Part shown: one piece after another, positions 36,845 to 47,366 of the stretch | How positions within the stretch are numbered: the stretch's first letter is position 1 | Layout of the letters: every line of letters starts with the position of its first letter | Origin: Arenibacter sp040216555 | GTDB lineage: Bacteria > Bacteroidota > Bacteroidia > Flavobacteriales > Flavobacteriaceae | Assembly: GCA_040216555.1 (NCBI GenBank) | Contig: JAVJOW010000008.1 | Location: 186,001-250,000 of the forward strand | Direction of reading: 5' to 3' | Length of the DNA: 64,000 nt | Notes under the pieces: model-generated | Database searches by the model: none | What the model was told of the DNA's origin: nothing | What the model saw: the letters and a program-made list of their open reading frames with translations, nothing else | Made by a program: the position numbers and the translations under genes

Positions 36845-37145
36845 ATAATTACACTTCCTTTATTAATTTATATTTTCTTTCGTCTATTATTTTCGGCCCC
36901 ATCGCTACCACTTCGTGCCAGCAAATATATTTTATAATTCCTACAGATACATTTTAATTACAAGAATAGATCCTTTTACTAAAAAACATAAGCTCTAAAA
37001 ATTACATTCTTGCCCCAATACCCTTTACCACACTTAGCAAACCTGCCAATTTTTGGCCAATATATTTTTACAAATACCCTTTGCCCGTATATTTTATTTA
37101 ATAAGTTAGTATAAGTATCGTAAAAGCGCATTTTCTATTCCGTTA
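36845..37145. other. Intergenic, no feature seen
   Basis: About 300 AT-rich bases between the divergent DUF808 and TamB genes. No gene or repeat seen; presumably promoter DNA for both. Confidence 0.5.
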
Positions 37146-40100
37146 ATGATGATCTTTGGTCTACGATTTATGAAAACAACCAAGTCAAAATATCGATTTT
37201 TAAAGGGGGCCGCCAAGGTTGTTTTGGTACTTGCCTTGCTTTTTATTGTCTTGGTATTGATTATTAGAAGTCCATGGGGCCAGAATTTTATAGTAAACAA
37301 AGCAACAAATTACATTTCAGAAAAGACCAATACCAAAGTTGAAATAGACCAACTTTTTATAACCTTTTCGGGGAACGCTTTTTTGAAGGGATTATACCTG
37401 GAGGATAAAAAAGGGGATACCCTATTGTATTCCAAAACACTGGAGGCAAGTGTTCCGCTTAGACCCTTATTATTCCAAAATAAGTTGAATTTAAAGTCCA
37501 TGAAGTGGGAAGGTGTACGCGCACATATCACTAGAAATTCTAATACCGAGAAATATAATTACCAATTTCTTATAGATGCCTTGGTGCCAACGGATACTAT
37601 TCCCCAACAGGCCGATGCAGCGCCTATGAAGGTGAAAATAGGTACTCTTAATTTTTCCGACTTTATGATATCTTATAACGATAGTGTTTCGGGCTTGAAG
37701 GCTAAACTTACACTGGGTACGCTATATTTGGATGCCAGAAAGACCGAGCTTGAAACCATGCATTACGAGTTGGACGATGTAGCCCTTTCTGATACAAAAA
37801 TCCAATACAAACAAAGCAAACCTCTTGCCCCCCAGGACGATCAGGAAACTACACTTCCCTTCCTGGCAATCAACGAACTTAGTTTTAACAATGTTCAATT
37901 AGAGTACAATTCCATTCCAGATAATGTATTGGCTGCGGTAAGATTGGGGGAATTTAAGCTGGATCTTCCCAAAGCCGATCTGGCAAAAAATGAGGTGGAC
38001 ATAAAATTACTATCCCTAAAAAACTCGGACTTCTCCCTACAACTTCAAAAGGATGATCTGGTGATCACAGATTCTACAGGGACCACTACAAAAAAGTCAG
38101 GCTTTTCGTGGCCAGATTTTGTAATAACAGCAGATAAAATTTCCCTCGAAAACAATTCGATCCAATACCGGTTAAATAACATTCCAACGGAGGCAGGGCA
38201 GTTCAACCCCAACGATATAGGGCTTTCCAATCTTACTTTGAACGCAACAGAGCTCAATTATCAACCTGAAAATATCAACCTAAAGTTAGACCGGTTTTCA
38301 TTCGTGGAAAAAAGTGGCTTTGCCCTAAACCAATTGGCCATGCACGCCAGTTTAAATGATACCTCGGCATCCATTTCCGGATTAAAAATGCAGACTGCTT
38401 CAAGTTCCTTAAAGGGCGAATTTAAACTGGACTATCCTTCAATACAAAAACTGATAGATTTCCCGGAGAACACCAAGGTAGACCTGCAATTGAACGAGAT
38501 AAAACTAGCACTTCAGGACGCCCTCTATTTTCAACCTGAGCTGGCCGAAACTGAATACTTTACCCTTGGCCAACAACATCCCATTATTGGAAACTTAAGT
38601 ATACAGGGGACACTTGCTGACCTGAACTTATCCAAATTAAATTTAAATTGGAACAACACAGCCTTGACCAGTGAAGGCCACCTATTCCGGGTAACGGAAC
38701 CCGATTCGCTTTCTTATGATATTACAACATTAAGAGCTACCTCAACCATTGCCGATCTAAAGTTATTTGTAAGCGAAAAGGACCTTGACATTTCACTGCC
38801 CCAGACTATTTTGGTCGAGGCATGGGCAAAGGGCAGTTTAAAAAACGTCTCAGGAGAGGCCCTTGTGAAAATTCCCGAAGGCAATGCAGAAATCACTGGT
38901 AACTTTTCCAATTTGGATACGATAAACTTCAACGGAAAACTTCAAGTAAGCGACCTACAATTGGGCAAGTTGCTAAAAAATGATCAACTGGGCACTATGG
39001 CATTTACTATAAATGCATCCGGAAGTGGCAGCAGCCTGAACACCTTAAATGCTGAAATGGATTCCAAATTTGATCAAGTCACCTTCAAAAATTACGATTT
39101 TGCCAATCTGGATCTCAATGGGAAAATTCGCAACGGAAAAGGCAACATAAACCTAGATTTTAAGGATAACAACCTAAATTTTACTTCCCACACAGTCGTA
39201 GATCTGGATTCCACAAATTCAAAATATAACCTACATTTAAATGTAATTGGTGCTGACCTTCAAGCCCTTGGAGTTACCACCGAAAATATTAAAACCGGGC
39301 TGGAATTGGAAGCTAATTTTACGGGCAACCCAAAAGACTTTGCATTGAATGCCAGGGTAAAAAATGGAATTACCGTTTATGATGGGCAACAATACCAAAT
39401 GGGTGATGTGGAAATTAAATCCAAAATAAATACCCTAAATACAGAGATCGCTATAATCAGTGATTTTCTGACAGGGAATTTATATTCCGACGGTTCTCCC
39501 CAAGACATAAACAATTCCTTAAAACAATATTTTAAAAATTGTTTTCAAGATTCAATAGCAAATACCTCCCCTGCCGATACCCTAAAATTAAAAATAAATT
39601 TAAAATTGATTCCGAATTCCATTATCACTAAGGTATTTTTAAAGGATCTGGAACAATTGGACTCCATTAGTGCACACGCCAATTTTGATGCAGCCAAAAG
39701 AACCTTGGTGTCGGCCTTGCAAATACCTCATGCCAGATACAAGGGCATGGCCCTGGATAGTTTAAGTTTTTCTTTAAACGGGGATGCCAGCAATCTTAAT
39801 TTTAAGGCAGGCCTGGCCAAGCTCCAGGCCGATCCCATAGATCTTGGAAGAACCTCTTTGGAAGGTAAGCTGGACAATAGGCAATTATTACTGGATTTCA
39901 GTTCTTATGACGGAAATGAAAAAATAACGCACCTTGCATCAGAAATGACACTTGCCAGGGACACCACCCTGCTCCATATCAATCCCCTTGGATTAATATT
40001 TAACAAGAAGGAATGGACCATTCCAGAGGACAATCGTATATCCTTTTCAGAAAACTTTTTGGAATTCAGTAATGTAACATTGGAGAGAAATTCACAAAAA

Positions 40101-42158
40101 TTGAGCCTTGCAAGTGTAGCTTCCGAAACAGAGGATAAATCTCTCAGACTATCCTTCGAACAATTTAAATTGCAGACCTTTCTAGGCATGCTAAACCCGG
40201 AAAGGCCTTTGGCATCAGGTTTAACAAACGGTAGTTTTACCATTGAAAATCTTTTTGGTGGCGCTGGGATTGTGGCCGATTTTAATGTAAGCGATTTAGA
40301 AATTTTGGAACAAGCGCTTGGCAATCTAAGTCTAAATGCCAATTCCAATACTAATGGCACCTACGATTTTAATTTAGCCCTAAAAGGTGGGGGCGCAGAT
40401 ATTGACATCAACGGAGATTATACCGCATCCGAAACTGGTGCCCAATTAAATTTGGATCTGGATCTAAATAGGATAGACCTGAAGTTCATAGAAAAATTCT
40501 CCCAGGGAGGGTTAAAAGATTCCCATGGAACGCTATCCGGAAATATTGATGTTTCAGGGACAACGGCTTCCCCTATTTATTCTGGCGCTGTTAGTTTTCA
40601 GGACACCGATTTTAAAGTGGCCTCTTTGAATTCTGTTTTTAAAATTTCAGATGAAACCCTTAAAATTGATAACAAAGGGATTTATTTGGACAATTTTCAG
40701 ATTACGGACGCCAATGGCAGCAACTTTAAAATGAACGGTTCCATTGGCACTGACGAATTAACAAACCCAAAATTCGATCTCACACTAAGTGCAGAACAAT
40801 TTCAAGCCCTCAACTCCACCAAAGAAGATAACAAACTGTTTTATGGAAAGTCTAGTTTTGATTTGGATTTAAGTGTCAAAGGCTATTTAAAGCTCCCAGT
40901 GATAGAAGGGAAAATCCGAGTCCGCAAAATAACCGATATTACCTATGTAGTCCCCAAGGCACAGTTGGATATACAGGAGCGAGATGGGGTGGTTCTTTTT
41001 GTAAACCGTGAAAATCCCGATGCCATTCTAACCAGAAATGACCAAGAACAAACTCCCGCTTTTTTTTCAGGAATGGATGTCAATATTATTGTTGAGATTG
41101 CAGACGATTCGGATTTTAATATCATTATTGATGAACGTACCGGTGACAATCTTAAAGTTTCCGGAAATGCAACGCTAAATCTGAATATAGAACCCAACGG
41201 CTCAACAAATCTAGCGGGCCGTTACGAACTAAATACTGGGCATTATGAGACTTCTTTGTACAACCTGGTAAAGCGAAGGTTTGAAATTAATCCCGGAAGC
41301 ACCATTGTTTGGCAGGGCGACCCTACGGACGCCAAATTGGAGGTAACCGCTGTATACGGGGTGGAAACTTCGGCATCACCGCTAATGTCTTCCGTTATTT
41401 CTGGTGAAGATATAAGCGTTACCAGCAAATACCGTCAAGTGCTACCCTTTTTGGTATACCTTAATGTTGACGGCGAATTGTTGCAACCTAAGTTGTCCTT
41501 TAGGCTGGATATGCCCGAAGACGAACAAGGTTCCCTGGGAGGAGCCGTTTACGGTAGGGTCCAACAGTTGAACCAACAAGAATCCGAGTTGAACAAACAA
41601 GTGTTTTCCTTATTGGCACTTAACAGATTTTACCCCGATTCAGGGAGCGATGGTAGTACGGGGGGTACGGTAGCCATAGCCAGGGACAATGTAAACAAGG
41701 TCCTATCCGGGCAGATAAATGCCTTTTCGGACAAGGTTTTTGGCAAATCCGGGTTTGAGGTCGACTTTGACTTGGACAGTTTTACGGATTACCAGGGAGA
41801 TAGTCCACAGGACCGGACCCAATTGAACATCAATGCGAAAAAAAAATTGTTCGATGACAGGCTGGTGGTAACGGCAGGAAGTGTTGTGGATGTGGAGGGG
41901 AGTGCGCAATCAGGCCAAGAAGAAACCCCAATAATTGGGAACGTAAGTCTGGAGTATTTACTTACCAAAGATGGGCGTTATAGACTAAGGGGCTTTAGAA
42001 AGAACGAGTATGAAAATATCATAGACGGTCAATTGATCGTCACGGGAATAGCCCTCATTTTTAATAGGGAATTCAATAAGTTTAGCCAGTTGTTCAACCC
42101 TTTGAAAGATACAAATAAAGCAGATGACAAGGAGAGGGGAGATCATAAAAAAGAATAG
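37146..42158 (+). CDS. tamB: TamB-like translocation and assembly module protein
   Basis: A 1670 aa envelope protein. An N-terminal membrane anchor (VVLVLALLFIVLVLII, about 25-42) is followed by a long AsmA-like region of repeated amphipathic strands and a C-terminal TamB/DUF490 domain (about 1180-1600) with PKAQLDIQERDGVVLF, SGNATLNLNIEPNGSTNLAGRYELNTGHYE, and GDPTDAKLEVTAVYG. TamB proteins form a hydrophobic groove that carries lipids or helps insert outer-membrane proteins. The start could also be the ATG at 37170. Its 3' end overlaps the next gene by 35 bp, so the pair is coupled, as TamA and TamB should be. Confidence 0.93.
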   Translation: MMIFGLRFMKTTKSKYRFLKGAAKVVLVLALLFIVLVLIIRSPWGQNFIVNKATNYISEKTNTKVEIDQLFITFSGNAFLKGLYLEDKKGDTLLYSKTLEASVPLRPLLFQNKLNLKSMKWEGVRAHITRNSNTEKYNYQFLIDALVPTDTIPQQADAAPMKVKIGTLNFSDFMISYNDSVSGLKAKLTLGTLYLDARKTELETMHYELDDVALSDTKIQYKQSKPLAPQDDQETTLPFLAINELSFNNVQLEYNSIPDNVLAAVRLGEFKLDLPKADLAKNEVDIKLLSLKNSDFSLQLQKDDLVITDSTGTTTKKSGFSWPDFVITADKISLENNSIQYRLNNIPTEAGQFNPNDIGLSNLTLNATELNYQPENINLKLDRFSFVEKSGFALNQLAMHASLNDTSASISGLKMQTASSSLKGEFKLDYPSIQKLIDFPENTKVDLQLNEIKLALQDALYFQPELAETEYFTLGQQHPIIGNLSIQGTLADLNLSKLNLNWNNTALTSEGHLFRVTEPDSLSYDITTLRATSTIADLKLFVSEKDLDISLPQTILVEAWAKGSLKNVSGEALVKIPEGNAEITGNFSNLDTINFNGKLQVSDLQLGKLLKNDQLGTMAFTINASGSGSSLNTLNAEMDSKFDQVTFKNYDFANLDLNGKIRNGKGNINLDFKDNNLNFTSHTVVDLDSTNSKYNLHLNVIGADLQALGVTTENIKTGLELEANFTGNPKDFALNARVKNGITVYDGQQYQMGDVEIKSKINTLNTEIAIISDFLTGNLYSDGSPQDINNSLKQYFKNCFQDSIANTSPADTLKLKINLKLIPNSIITKVFLKDLEQLDSISAHANFDAAKRTLVSALQIPHARYKGMALDSLSFSLNGDASNLNFKAGLAKLQADPIDLGRTSLEGKLDNRQLLLDFSSYDGNEKITHLASEMTLARDTTLLHINPLGLIFNKKEWTIPEDNRISFSENFLEFSNVTLERNSQKLSLASVASETEDKSLRLSFEQFKLQTFLGMLNPERPLASGLTNGSFTIENLFGGAGIVADFNVSDLEILEQALGNLSLNANSNTNGTYDFNLALKGGGADIDINGDYTASETGAQLNLDLDLNRIDLKFIEKFSQGGLKDSHGTLSGNIDVSGTTASPIYSGAVSFQDTDFKVASLNSVFKISDETLKIDNKGIYLDNFQITDANGSNFKMNGSIGTDELTNPKFDLTLSAEQFQALNSTKEDNKLFYGKSSFDLDLSVKGYLKLPVIEGKIRVRKITDITYVVPKAQLDIQERDGVVLFVNRENPDAILTRNDQEQTPAFFSGMDVNIIVEIADDSDFNIIIDERTGDNLKVSGNATLNLNIEPNGSTNLAGRYELNTGHYETSLYNLVKRRFEINPGSTIVWQGDPTDAKLEVTAVYGVETSASPLMSSVISGEDISVTSKYRQVLPFLVYLNVDGELLQPKLSFRLDMPEDEQGSLGGAVYGRVQQLNQQESELNKQVFSLLALNRFYPDSGSDGSTGGTVAIARDNVNKVLSGQINAFSDKVFGKSGFEVDFDLDSFTDYQGDSPQDRTQLNINAKKKLFDDRLVVTAGSVVDVEGSAQSGQEETPIIGNVSLEYLLTKDGRYRLRGFRKNEYENIIDGQLIVTGIALIFNREFNKFSQLFNPLKDTNKADDKERGDHKKE

Positions 42159-44478
42159 AATTTTGAAGGCGACCATCACATATTACTATGCGCTCTTGCT
42201 GCTATTAACGGCAAGTCTATATTCCTGCGGTGTAAGTAAATTTATCCCTAACGGGGAGGCTTTATATACGGGTTCCAAGATCAACATTGAAGCCGATAAA
42301 GACATTGGGAACACTAAAAAAGTTTCCCAAGAACTGCATACTCTTCTTGATCCAGAACCAAATTCCAAAATCCTGGGGATAAGACCTGGCTTGTACTTCC
42401 ATTACAAGGCCCAGAAGAAAAGACCAGGTTTTTTAAACCGATGGCTCAATAAAAAATTGGGGGAAGAACCGGTATACTTATCCGATGTAAATCCACAACG
42501 TATAGAGCAACTCATGCTGAACCGTTTGGACAATCGAGGCTTTTTTTACAGCAGAGCAACATCCGAATTGGACAGTACTCAAAAACATGCATCGGTAAAG
42601 TACCAAGTGAGACTAAAAAAACCCTATACCCTTGAACAATTTAAGTTGGATAAAGATTCCCTGCCAATTTATAGCGATATATCCAAGGCACTGGCCCAAA
42701 CAGAAATTAAGCTAGGAAAACGGTTCGACCTGGAACTTATGAAATACGAAAGAGAACGTATAGACCAGGAACTAAAGCAAAAGGGATATTACAATTTTAA
42801 TCCAGATTTTTTGATTTTTGAAGTCGATACCAATCGCTATGACAACAAAAAGTTCGATCTTTTTTTGAGGCTTAAAAAAAATGTTCCCAAAAAGTCCCTT
42901 ATTCCCTATACCATTGATTCTATTTCCGTATTTCCCAACTTTTCCATCGATACGGATACTCTTACTCCCTCTAGCACCTCAACGATAAACGGGATCAATT
43001 TTTTTCAGAAAGAAGAATTTTTTAAACCTAAAAAGCTGGAACCTTATATTTTGTTTGGGCTAGGTCAAAAATATAATTCAAATACGGCCCGCCTTACCAG
43101 TAATCGCCTATCCTCTTTAGGCACCTATAAATTCGTGAATATTAGATTCAATGAAAAGGACACATCGGCTACGGATAGTGTAGGATCCTTGTCCGCCGAT
43201 ATATTCCTTTCGCCCCTGACCAAAAGGTCGGTACGTGCAGAATTCCAGGCCGTAACCAAATCGAATGGTTTTGCCGGTCCCGGAGTAGCCGTCACCTACA
43301 ATAATCGAAATCTGTTCAGAGGGGGCGAGACCTTTGGCATAACCGGAAACTTCGCCTATGAGACCCAGCTTTCAGGAGGAAATAATACTGGCCTCAGCAG
43401 TATTGCAGGCGGCTTAAAAGCTGATCTTATAATTCCCTCCCTCCTTCCGTTTTCGCCAAGAAGTTTTAAATATGCCGTACCCAAGACCAAAATAAGTTTG
43501 GGAACCGATTTTCTGAAAAGAAGCAAATTATACACCCTAAGCTCTTTCAATACCTCCTTTGGATACACCTGGAATGCCAATAAATTTGTTTACCACGAAA
43601 TCAACCCAATTAATGTAAATTATGTAAATCTTTCCAATACCACGGAAGAATTTTTGGCCATTTTGGATAATAATCCATTTCTAAGTCAAAGTTTTGAACA
43701 GCAGTTTATTGCTGGCCTCAATTATACCTTCACCTATAACGAATTGGTGGACCCCAATAAATCAAAGCCATTTTTCGTCTCTACCAGTTTGGATATCGCC
43801 GGAAATACCTTAAATCTCCTAAGTGGTTCAAAGACGACCATCTTTGGACTTGAATATGCCCAATATGCCAAGGCCGATATTGATTTTCGGTATTACATTA
43901 AATGGGCCAAAGAACAGGCTCTGGTAGCCAGACTTTATGGCGGATGGGGCATTCCTTATGGCAACTCCTCCACGCTTCCCTTTGTAAAGCAATTTTTCTC
44001 TGGCGGCCCCTACAGTGTAAGGGCATTTAATATTAGATCGCTAGGACCTGGCACCTTCAAATCTGTGGAAGATGGCACCTCTTCGTTTTTCGACCAGTCC
44101 GGGAATCTAAAATTGGAAGCTAATCTGGAATACAGATTTCCAATATGGTCTTATTTTAAGGGAGCCATTTTTGCCGATGCCGGCAACGTCTGGTTGACCA
44201 ATGAAACAGAGGTTACAGAAGATGCATCGGCAGAGAATATCGAGTTCAATGAAGAATTACTTGCCAAAGGAAAATTTAGCTCCAATTGGGCCAAGGAATT
44301 GGGTATTGGCCTTGGCGTGGGCCTTAGAGTAGATATTCAAAGTTTTGTATTGCGTTTCGATTTTGCTTCTCCATTACAGGTTCCCTACCTGCCCGAAGGA
44401 GAACGCATCAGAATTCCCTTTTTTGATGGGGGCAGTAATAATCTAATCTTCAATTTTGCCATCGGATACCCATTTTAA
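42124..44478 (+). CDS. tamL: TamA-like (BamA superfamily) outer-membrane lipoprotein, TamL type
   Basis: A 784 aa protein. After a basic leader there is a lipoprotein signal (LLLLLTASLYSCGVSKFIPNGE, Cys at about residue 35), POTRA-like repeats (about 60-330) and a C-terminal BamA/TamA barrel (about 370-784). The barrel has the VRAF motif (GGPYSVRAFNIRSLGPG) and ends in FNFAIGYPF. Lipidated TamA homologs (TamL) are a known feature of Bacteroidota. It overlaps the tamB 3' end, which fits a joint role in envelope assembly. Confidence 0.92.
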   Translation: MTRRGEIIKKNRILKATITYYYALLLLLTASLYSCGVSKFIPNGEALYTGSKINIEADKDIGNTKKVSQELHTLLDPEPNSKILGIRPGLYFHYKAQKKRPGFLNRWLNKKLGEEPVYLSDVNPQRIEQLMLNRLDNRGFFYSRATSELDSTQKHASVKYQVRLKKPYTLEQFKLDKDSLPIYSDISKALAQTEIKLGKRFDLELMKYERERIDQELKQKGYYNFNPDFLIFEVDTNRYDNKKFDLFLRLKKNVPKKSLIPYTIDSISVFPNFSIDTDTLTPSSTSTINGINFFQKEEFFKPKKLEPYILFGLGQKYNSNTARLTSNRLSSLGTYKFVNIRFNEKDTSATDSVGSLSADIFLSPLTKRSVRAEFQAVTKSNGFAGPGVAVTYNNRNLFRGGETFGITGNFAYETQLSGGNNTGLSSIAGGLKADLIIPSLLPFSPRSFKYAVPKTKISLGTDFLKRSKLYTLSSFNTSFGYTWNANKFVYHEINPINVNYVNLSNTTEEFLAILDNNPFLSQSFEQQFIAGLNYTFTYNELVDPNKSKPFFVSTSLDIAGNTLNLLSGSKTTIFGLEYAQYAKADIDFRYYIKWAKEQALVARLYGGWGIPYGNSSTLPFVKQFFSGGPYSVRAFNIRSLGPGTFKSVEDGTSSFFDQSGNLKLEANLEYRFPIWSYFKGAIFADAGNVWLTNETEVTEDASAENIEFNEELLAKGKFSSNWAKELGIGLGVGLRVDIQSFVLRFDFASPLQVPYLPEGERIRIPFFDGGSNNLIFNFAIGYPF

Positions 44479-44620
44479 TGTTGTTTAAAATTTAGTAACC
44501 TAATCTATTAAAGAAATCATAAAATTTTCATTATCAAGCAAATGGATCAAAAATGGAATCTTTTGAACTATATTCTATTGGTATTTAGGTCTAATTTTAT
44601 TGTAGATAAATTATTAACCC

Positions 44621-44639
44621 GTCTGCTTTTTTTGCAGAC
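44621..44639. promoter_or_regulatory. Short hairpin in the csbD leader
   Basis: GTCTGC (44621-44626) and GCAGAC (44634-44639) are perfect arms around a loop of seven T. The hairpin ends 18 bases before the CsbD start codon, so it may affect translation or mRNA stability. It is not a normal terminator because the T-run is in the loop. Confidence 0.5.
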
Positions 44640-44657
44640 CATAAATACGAAAATACT

Positions 44658-44843
44658 ATGAACAGTGATCAATTGGAAGGAAAATGGAAACAAGTCAAAG
44701 GTAAGTTCAAACAAAAATACGGTGATCTTACCGACAATGACCTAACTTATTCAGAGGGTAAGTTTGATGAATTCTTAGGCCGGTTACAAGAAAAGACCGG
44801 AAAGAGAAAAGAGCAATTAAAAGAAGAGATCGACAATCTATAG
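44658..44843 (+). CDS. CsbD family stress protein
   Basis: A 61 aa, highly charged protein. The sequence opens MNSDQLEGKWKQVKGKFKQKYG and continues DLTYSEGKFDEFLGRLQEKTGK, which is the CsbD pattern (general stress, sigma-B controlled in Bacillus). Its exact role is not known. It has its own terminator (44876-44908). It starts a stretch of small stress-flavoured genes. Confidence 0.93.
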   Translation: MNSDQLEGKWKQVKGKFKQKYGDLTDNDLTYSEGKFDEFLGRLQEKTGKRKEQLKEEIDNL

Positions 44844-44875
44844 AGTCGAGCTTATAAGTTGAAATCTTATTGCAA

Positions 44876-44908
44876 CAACCCTTACAATCTTGTAGGGGTT
44901 GTTTTTTT
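44876..44908 (+). terminator. Intrinsic terminator after csbD
   Basis: Stem 44876-44886 with 44891-44901 (CAACCCTTACA against TGTAGGGGTTG, one mismatch), loop ATCT, followed by seven T. It lies 33 bp after the csbD stop codon. Confidence 0.9.
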
Positions 44909-44995
44909 ATGAAGAGTAGGAATGAATCATACCTAAACCTTGGCAAGAGCCAATTTTAAAAATTAGGTAAATCTGCATTTCTTATAGGTTTAGCT

Positions 44996-45092
44996 TAATT
45001 ATTTGGGCGGTCCCTCCTTCGTCGGTCGGGCTTTTGGCTATATCCCTTGCCTAGCCGCGGGGATGCCGCCGCAATCCCTAAAGCAAAAAAAG
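44996..45092. repeat. REP-like intergenic repeat of Bacteroidota type
   Basis: A GC-rich block (GGGCGGTCCCTCC, TTCGTCGGTCGGGC, GCCGCGGGGATGCCGCCGC, AATCCCTAAAG) in AT-rich surroundings. I recognise it as resembling the GGGCG...CAATCCCTAA-type intergenic repeats scattered in many Flavobacteria. It contains short inverted parts and no coding frame. A single copy is seen in this window, so family membership must be tested in the rest of the genome. Confidence 0.55.
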
Positions 45093-45147
45093 GCTAGAAG
45101 AAAAGAAAGTTGTTAACTGTTAAAAAAAGACCTGATTAAAACAGCAC

Positions 45148-46170
45148 TTATAGCTTATCAGTATTGTCCTTGGCGTATTCCTTTTTGTACATTCGCACAA
45201 TAATCAGGAAAAGACTAATAAGAAGGGGACCAAATATAAGTCCTATAAATCCAAAAATGGGAACACCAACAATTACTCCGATCAAGGTAATTAAGGGGTG
45301 TACGTTATCCAACTTTTTAAGTACATAGAGCCGGAACAAATTATCGGTAGACCCAACAACGATGAGACCATAAAGCAGGACTCCCCAGGCCTGAAAATTG
45401 TTGCCTTCAGCAAAAGAAAGAATAAATACAGGTAATATCCCTAACAACGCCCCAATGAAGGGTACCATAGAACCAATGGTAACTATAACAGCCCAGAAGA
45501 ATGGAGCTTGAACCCCAAATATTAAAAACCCAATTAGCGCAATTATCCCTTGTGCCAGGGCCACCAAAGGGATTCCCAAGGCGTTGGAACGGACCATAGT
45601 CCCAATTTCATCGCTGATTATTTTTAGATTCTCCTGGCTAATGGGAATATACCTAAATAAGGACTCTTGTAATTCCCGACGATTGGTCAGCATATAAAAA
45701 AGCATAAAATACATGATACCAACAGCAATAAAAACATTAAAGGTTCCACCTGCCAGGCCTTGAAGGTTGTTGGAAAGCCATGTAGACACCCCACTGGGAT
45801 CAATTTGGGAAGTAAAATCATATCCGAATTTACTCTCCATAGTTGCGAGTTGGGATTCCACAGCAGAAATTACTTTTTCCGAATTTTGAATGGCACTCTC
45901 CACTTTATTGCCCAGCATAAGGACAATTCCCGAAACAGGCAATAAAATACAAACAAATGACCCTATGAGTAAGACAACAGCTGCCAGATTTGGAGGCCAG
46001 CCTTTACTTACGAGTTTGGTCATGGGTGTACGCAAAAGCACATAAATGGTTATGGCTCCCAAAACACCCGAAAAATAAGGAAGTATCGCCTGAAATATTA
46101 GGCCACCCAACATAATGATGAGCAATAAACTAAATATTTGTCGAATTATTTTTGGATGGATATGTGTCAT
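45148..46170 (-). CDS. AI-2E family transporter (PerM-like)
   Basis: A 340 aa inner-membrane protein with about eight hydrophobic helices. The order and spacing fit AI-2E family permeases: an N-terminal pair of helices, a soluble part (KVESAIQNSEKVISAVESQ), then PLVALAQGIIALIGFLIFG, VTIGSMVPFIGALLGILPVF, and VHPLITLIGVIVGVPIFGFIGLIFGP. Members export various small molecules; the substrate here is unknown. The gene has its own strand and no obvious operon partner. Confidence 0.92.
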   Translation of the reverse strand: MTHIHPKIIRQIFSLLLIIMLGGLIFQAILPYFSGVLGAITIYVLLRTPMTKLVSKGWPPNLAAVVLLIGSFVCILLPVSGIVLMLGNKVESAIQNSEKVISAVESQLATMESKFGYDFTSQIDPSGVSTWLSNNLQGLAGGTFNVFIAVGIMYFMLFYMLTNRRELQESLFRYIPISQENLKIISDEIGTMVRSNALGIPLVALAQGIIALIGFLIFGVQAPFFWAVIVTIGSMVPFIGALLGILPVFILSFAEGNNFQAWGVLLYGLIVVGSTDNLFRLYVLKKLDNVHPLITLIGVIVGVPIFGFIGLIFGPLLISLFLIIVRMYKKEYAKDNTDKL

Positions 46171-46458
46171 AATAAGATTGCCATATTATATAGAATGTCA
46201 ATATATGTTGGAAAGTGAATTTAAGTGTTTATTAAATACAAGTTGGCAATTTCAGAATATACCTTAAGTGACCATAGGTATAGAACATTTCCACGGCATA
46301 GTAAATTTAATAATAAATCTCAATGTCGCTTTTTCGATAATAAAAATGGCACAATTCCCAGCAATGCCACCCACTTCAGCTTTCAACTTTATTGGATAAA
46401 AAATTGCAGCCTTAAATCATAAGTGTTTAGCGTTCCGGGCAATTTTAAATGAAAAATA

Positions 46459-46626
46459 TTAAAGAGGCTTACGTCCCGATATAATATTATAAAGAACGGC
46501 AATTATGGCGATTACCAAAAGAATATGAATCAAGTTACTGGTTCCCATTCCTGCAACTATCCCAAAAAAGCCCAAAAGCCAAATAACGATACAAATAACT
46601 GCGACCAACCAAAGTATACTTCTCAT
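46459..46626 (-). CDS. Tiny lmo0937-like membrane protein
   Basis: A 55 aa open frame too short for many gene callers. It reads MRSILWLVAVICIVIWLLGF, then GMGTSNLIHILLVIAIIAVL and ends SGRKPL. Two membrane helices with a Gly-turn and a basic tail are the pattern of the lmo0937 family, small stress-linked proteins common in Bacteroidota. The ATG at 46626 is followed by an uninterrupted frame to TAA at 46459. Confidence 0.85.
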   Translation of the reverse strand: MRSILWLVAVICIVIWLLGFFGIVAGMGTSNLIHILLVIAIIAVLYNIISGRKPL

Positions 46627-46907
46627 AATTTCATGTTTTATTTATTAATTTATGCTTAGGATTTTCAAAAGCTAGTACAATCCAAATCACGCGAAAAAAC
46701 TAAAGTTAATCCTTTAATTCCACGGACTCTAATTCAATAACTAAATTTATTAATTCAATCAGGATTTTAAAAATACTGCACCATCTTCATGCTGAGACAA
46801 AATTAGGCTAAGGAAAGTAATTATCCCTTAAGTGCACTGTATAAAGGAAATTTTAGCATTCATGGCCTTGTTCTGTTTATATCTCAAATAGAAACTTGAA
46901 GCCGTAA

Positions 46908-47114
46908 TCAATACAAACTCTCAAGTGGATCGTATATCGTAAGAAAAGTGTTTTTGGCCTGGGGCATAACTATATCAAATTCCAATTTGGAAGGTTGTGG
47001 ATCTGGAGTTTGGCAATTTTCGAAATCACGGCCTAAATTGTAATCGCCTTTCTTGGATCGCATCAATTTATACGTCTCGATAAACGCTCTGGTTCTTAAA
47101 GATTGTGCATCCAT
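46908..47114 (-). CDS. Small hypothetical protein
   Basis: A 68 aa open frame, rich in charged residues (MDAQSLRTRAFIETYKLMR and DFENCQTPDPQPSKLEFD). No family recognised and no operon partner. It is listed because the stretch has no other coding explanation, but chance cannot be excluded. Confidence 0.3.
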   Translation of the reverse strand: MDAQSLRTRAFIETYKLMRSKKGDYNLGRDFENCQTPDPQPSKLEFDIVMPQAKNTFLTIYDPLESLY

Positions 47115-47201
47115 TTATTTAAGGCTTTAGGTTGATAATAAAAAAAGTTGCCAAATGTTTTAAGGAAATCAAATTGATTCCTTAAATTTTGTCCGGGGAC
47201 G

Positions 47202-47366
47202 CTAAACTTTGTTGGTTCTTCCTTTTAAAAAAGAAATAATCACCAATGCCAAGAAGACGAAGAACAGAACTTTAGCAATAGGGGCCATATCCGATGAAAC
47301 ACTTCCAAAACCGAAAATTGCAGTTATTATAGCTAGTACTACGAATGTTATCGTCCATTTCAACAT
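47202..47366 (-). CDS. DUF1328 (YtjA-like) small membrane protein
   Basis: A 54 aa open frame, MLKWTITFVVLAIITAIFGF, then SDMAPIAKVLFFVFLALVIIS and LKGRTN. Two helices and the WxITFxVLAIIxAIFGFG pattern match DUF1328 proteins (Escherichia coli YtjA). Function unknown; found near stress genes. TAG at 47202 ends it. Confidence 0.9.
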   Translation of the reverse strand: MLKWTITFVVLAIITAIFGFGSVSSDMAPIAKVLFFVFLALVIISFLKGRTNKV

